This document shows, one piece after another, positions 63,609-64,000 of a DNA stretch of 64,000 bases. The first letter of the stretch is position 1, and each line of letters opens with the position of its first letter. A model generated the notes under the pieces. The model was given only the letters and a program-made list of their open reading frames with translations, searched no databases and was not told the origin of the DNA. The stretch covers positions 1 through 64,000 of the forward strand of contig CAIKGD010000016.1 of assembly GCA_903826865.1 (NCBI GenBank). Direction: 5' to 3'. The position numbers were made by a program, and so were the translations under genes. Source of the stretch: an uncultured Verrucomicrobiota bacterium (GTDB lineage: Bacteria; Verrucomicrobiota; Kiritimatiellia; Kiritimatiellales; Tichowtungiaceae).

Positions 63609-64000
63609 TCAGTGGCGCGGACCTGAGCGGCGGGGCGGCGGACGGCTGCCGCCGCGACGGTTGTCACGTCCGCCTTCCGGCGGGCGGCTGTCGCGGTAAG
63701 GCGATTTGCGCACCGGCGGAGGCAGTATCAACATGTCCGGCTCGGGCTGGATGCAGGAGAGGCGTTTGCCGAGCAGTTCTTCAATCGCCGGCAGCTCGAA
63801 CGATTCTTTTTCGCAGGCAAAGGTGACGGAAATGCCTTTTTTGCCGGCACGGCCGGTGCGTCCGATGCGGTGGACGTAGTCGTCGGGCTGCGCCGGGATG
63901 TTGAAGTTGATGACGTGGGTGATGTCGTCCACATGGATGCCGCGTCCGGCGACGTCCGTGGCGACGACGAGTTTGCAACGCCCGTCTTTGAAGTCGGCCA
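63609..64000 (-). CDS. DEAD-box RNA helicase, C-terminal part (partial, runs off the right edge)
   Basis: The visible 130 codons cover the end of the helicase C lobe: [40 protein letters not shown], then an Arg/Gly/Pro-rich tail ([19 protein letters not shown]) typical of RhlE-type RNA helicases. The track shows only an internal Met start, but the frame is open to the window edge. RhlE/DbpA-like enzymes remodel rRNA and mRNA; the exact type cannot be told. Confidence 0.92.
   Translation of the reverse strand, partial: ADFKDGRCKLVVATDVAGRGIHVDDITHVINFNIPAQPDDYVHRIGRTGRAGKKGISVTFACEKESFELPAIEELLGKRLSCIQPEPDMLILPPPVRKSPYRDSRPPEGGRDNRRGGSRPPPRRSGPRH

Overview
The window looks like a chromosomal segment of a diderm bacterium: it has Lnt, SurA-type and LolA-type envelope proteins, a beta-barrel protein and several lipoproteins. 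GC content is moderately high and most of the sequence is coding. Gene content and style (basic histone-like peptide, split transketolase, MTRFR-type release factor) suggest the PVC superphylum, possibly Kiritimatiellota, but this is an inference from gene content and no rRNA gene is present to test it. dnaA and dnaN lie side by side at 25.9-28.6 kb, with a consensus DnaA box between them and two parS-like palindromes 15 kb away in mnmG, so the window probably spans the chromosomal origin region.

Region 1 (1-9.3 kb) is the most interesting metabolic unit. A minus-strand operon runs: outer-membrane barrel protein, CoA-acylating aldehyde dehydrogenase, two subunits of an ADP-forming acyl-CoA ligase, DASS/SLC13 carboxylate transporter, and the N- and C-terminal halves of a split transketolase (the last runs off the window). 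A divergent ROK-family regulator faces it across a 690-bp control region with paired repeats. The combination matches the sulfoacetate-producing variant of the transketolase-dependent sulfoglycolysis pathway. In that pathway transketolase yields sulfoacetaldehyde, a CoA-acylating dehydrogenase gives sulfoacetyl-CoA, and a SucCD-like ligase makes ATP plus sulfoacetate, which is exported. The pathway assignment is an inference; the isomerase and SQ-specific genes would lie left of base 1.

Region 2 (9.5-25.7 kb) holds housekeeping genes: a cupin, mnmG with an unusual insertion, der, a tpx-gpx-msrA antioxidant cluster, typA, a release-factor-like gene with larE-larB-larC (nickel-pincer cofactor), tRNA-Gly, a LolA-like protein, murA (with Asp in place of the fosfomycin-target Cys), a lipoprotein made of leucine-rich-variant/HEAT-like repeats, and an M24 peptidase.

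Region 3 (25.7-40.8 kb) has dnaA, a candidate oriC, dnaN, tRNA-Gln, a small unknown protein, a GT4 glycosyltransferase, a methyltransferase, a SWIM-SNF2 helicase, an MFS exporter, an array of six GC-rich hairpins, a YajG-like lipoprotein, a ZIP transporter and secA.

Region 4 (40.8-47 kb) is accessory. It carries a class II Fic protein, a controller-protein-regulated restriction-modification operon (C protein, Dcm-like C5 methylase with an added N-terminal HTH, MvaI/BcnI-family endonuclease), a convergent vsr repair gene, a small secreted protein, an AbrB/Doc toxin-antitoxin pair and a cloverleaf-like palindromic element.

Region 5 (47-64 kb) has a trpB paralogue, an azoreductase-like flavoprotein, trpF-trpB, a secreted unknown, yicC-gmk, a 37-residue lysine-rich histone-like peptide with its own promoter, structured leader and terminator, then a tightly coupled nrdR-unknown-lnt-prfB-trpC run, tRNA-Asp and tRNA-Pro, a dolichol-phosphate-mannose-synthase-like GT2, a conserved surA-pdxA-ksgA block, a vWA-like membrane protein and the end of a DEAD-box RNA helicase. 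A palindrome TTTTCCA-N5-TGGAAAA recurs across the window both between genes and inside genes, where it repeatedly encodes the peptide FQTLEK.
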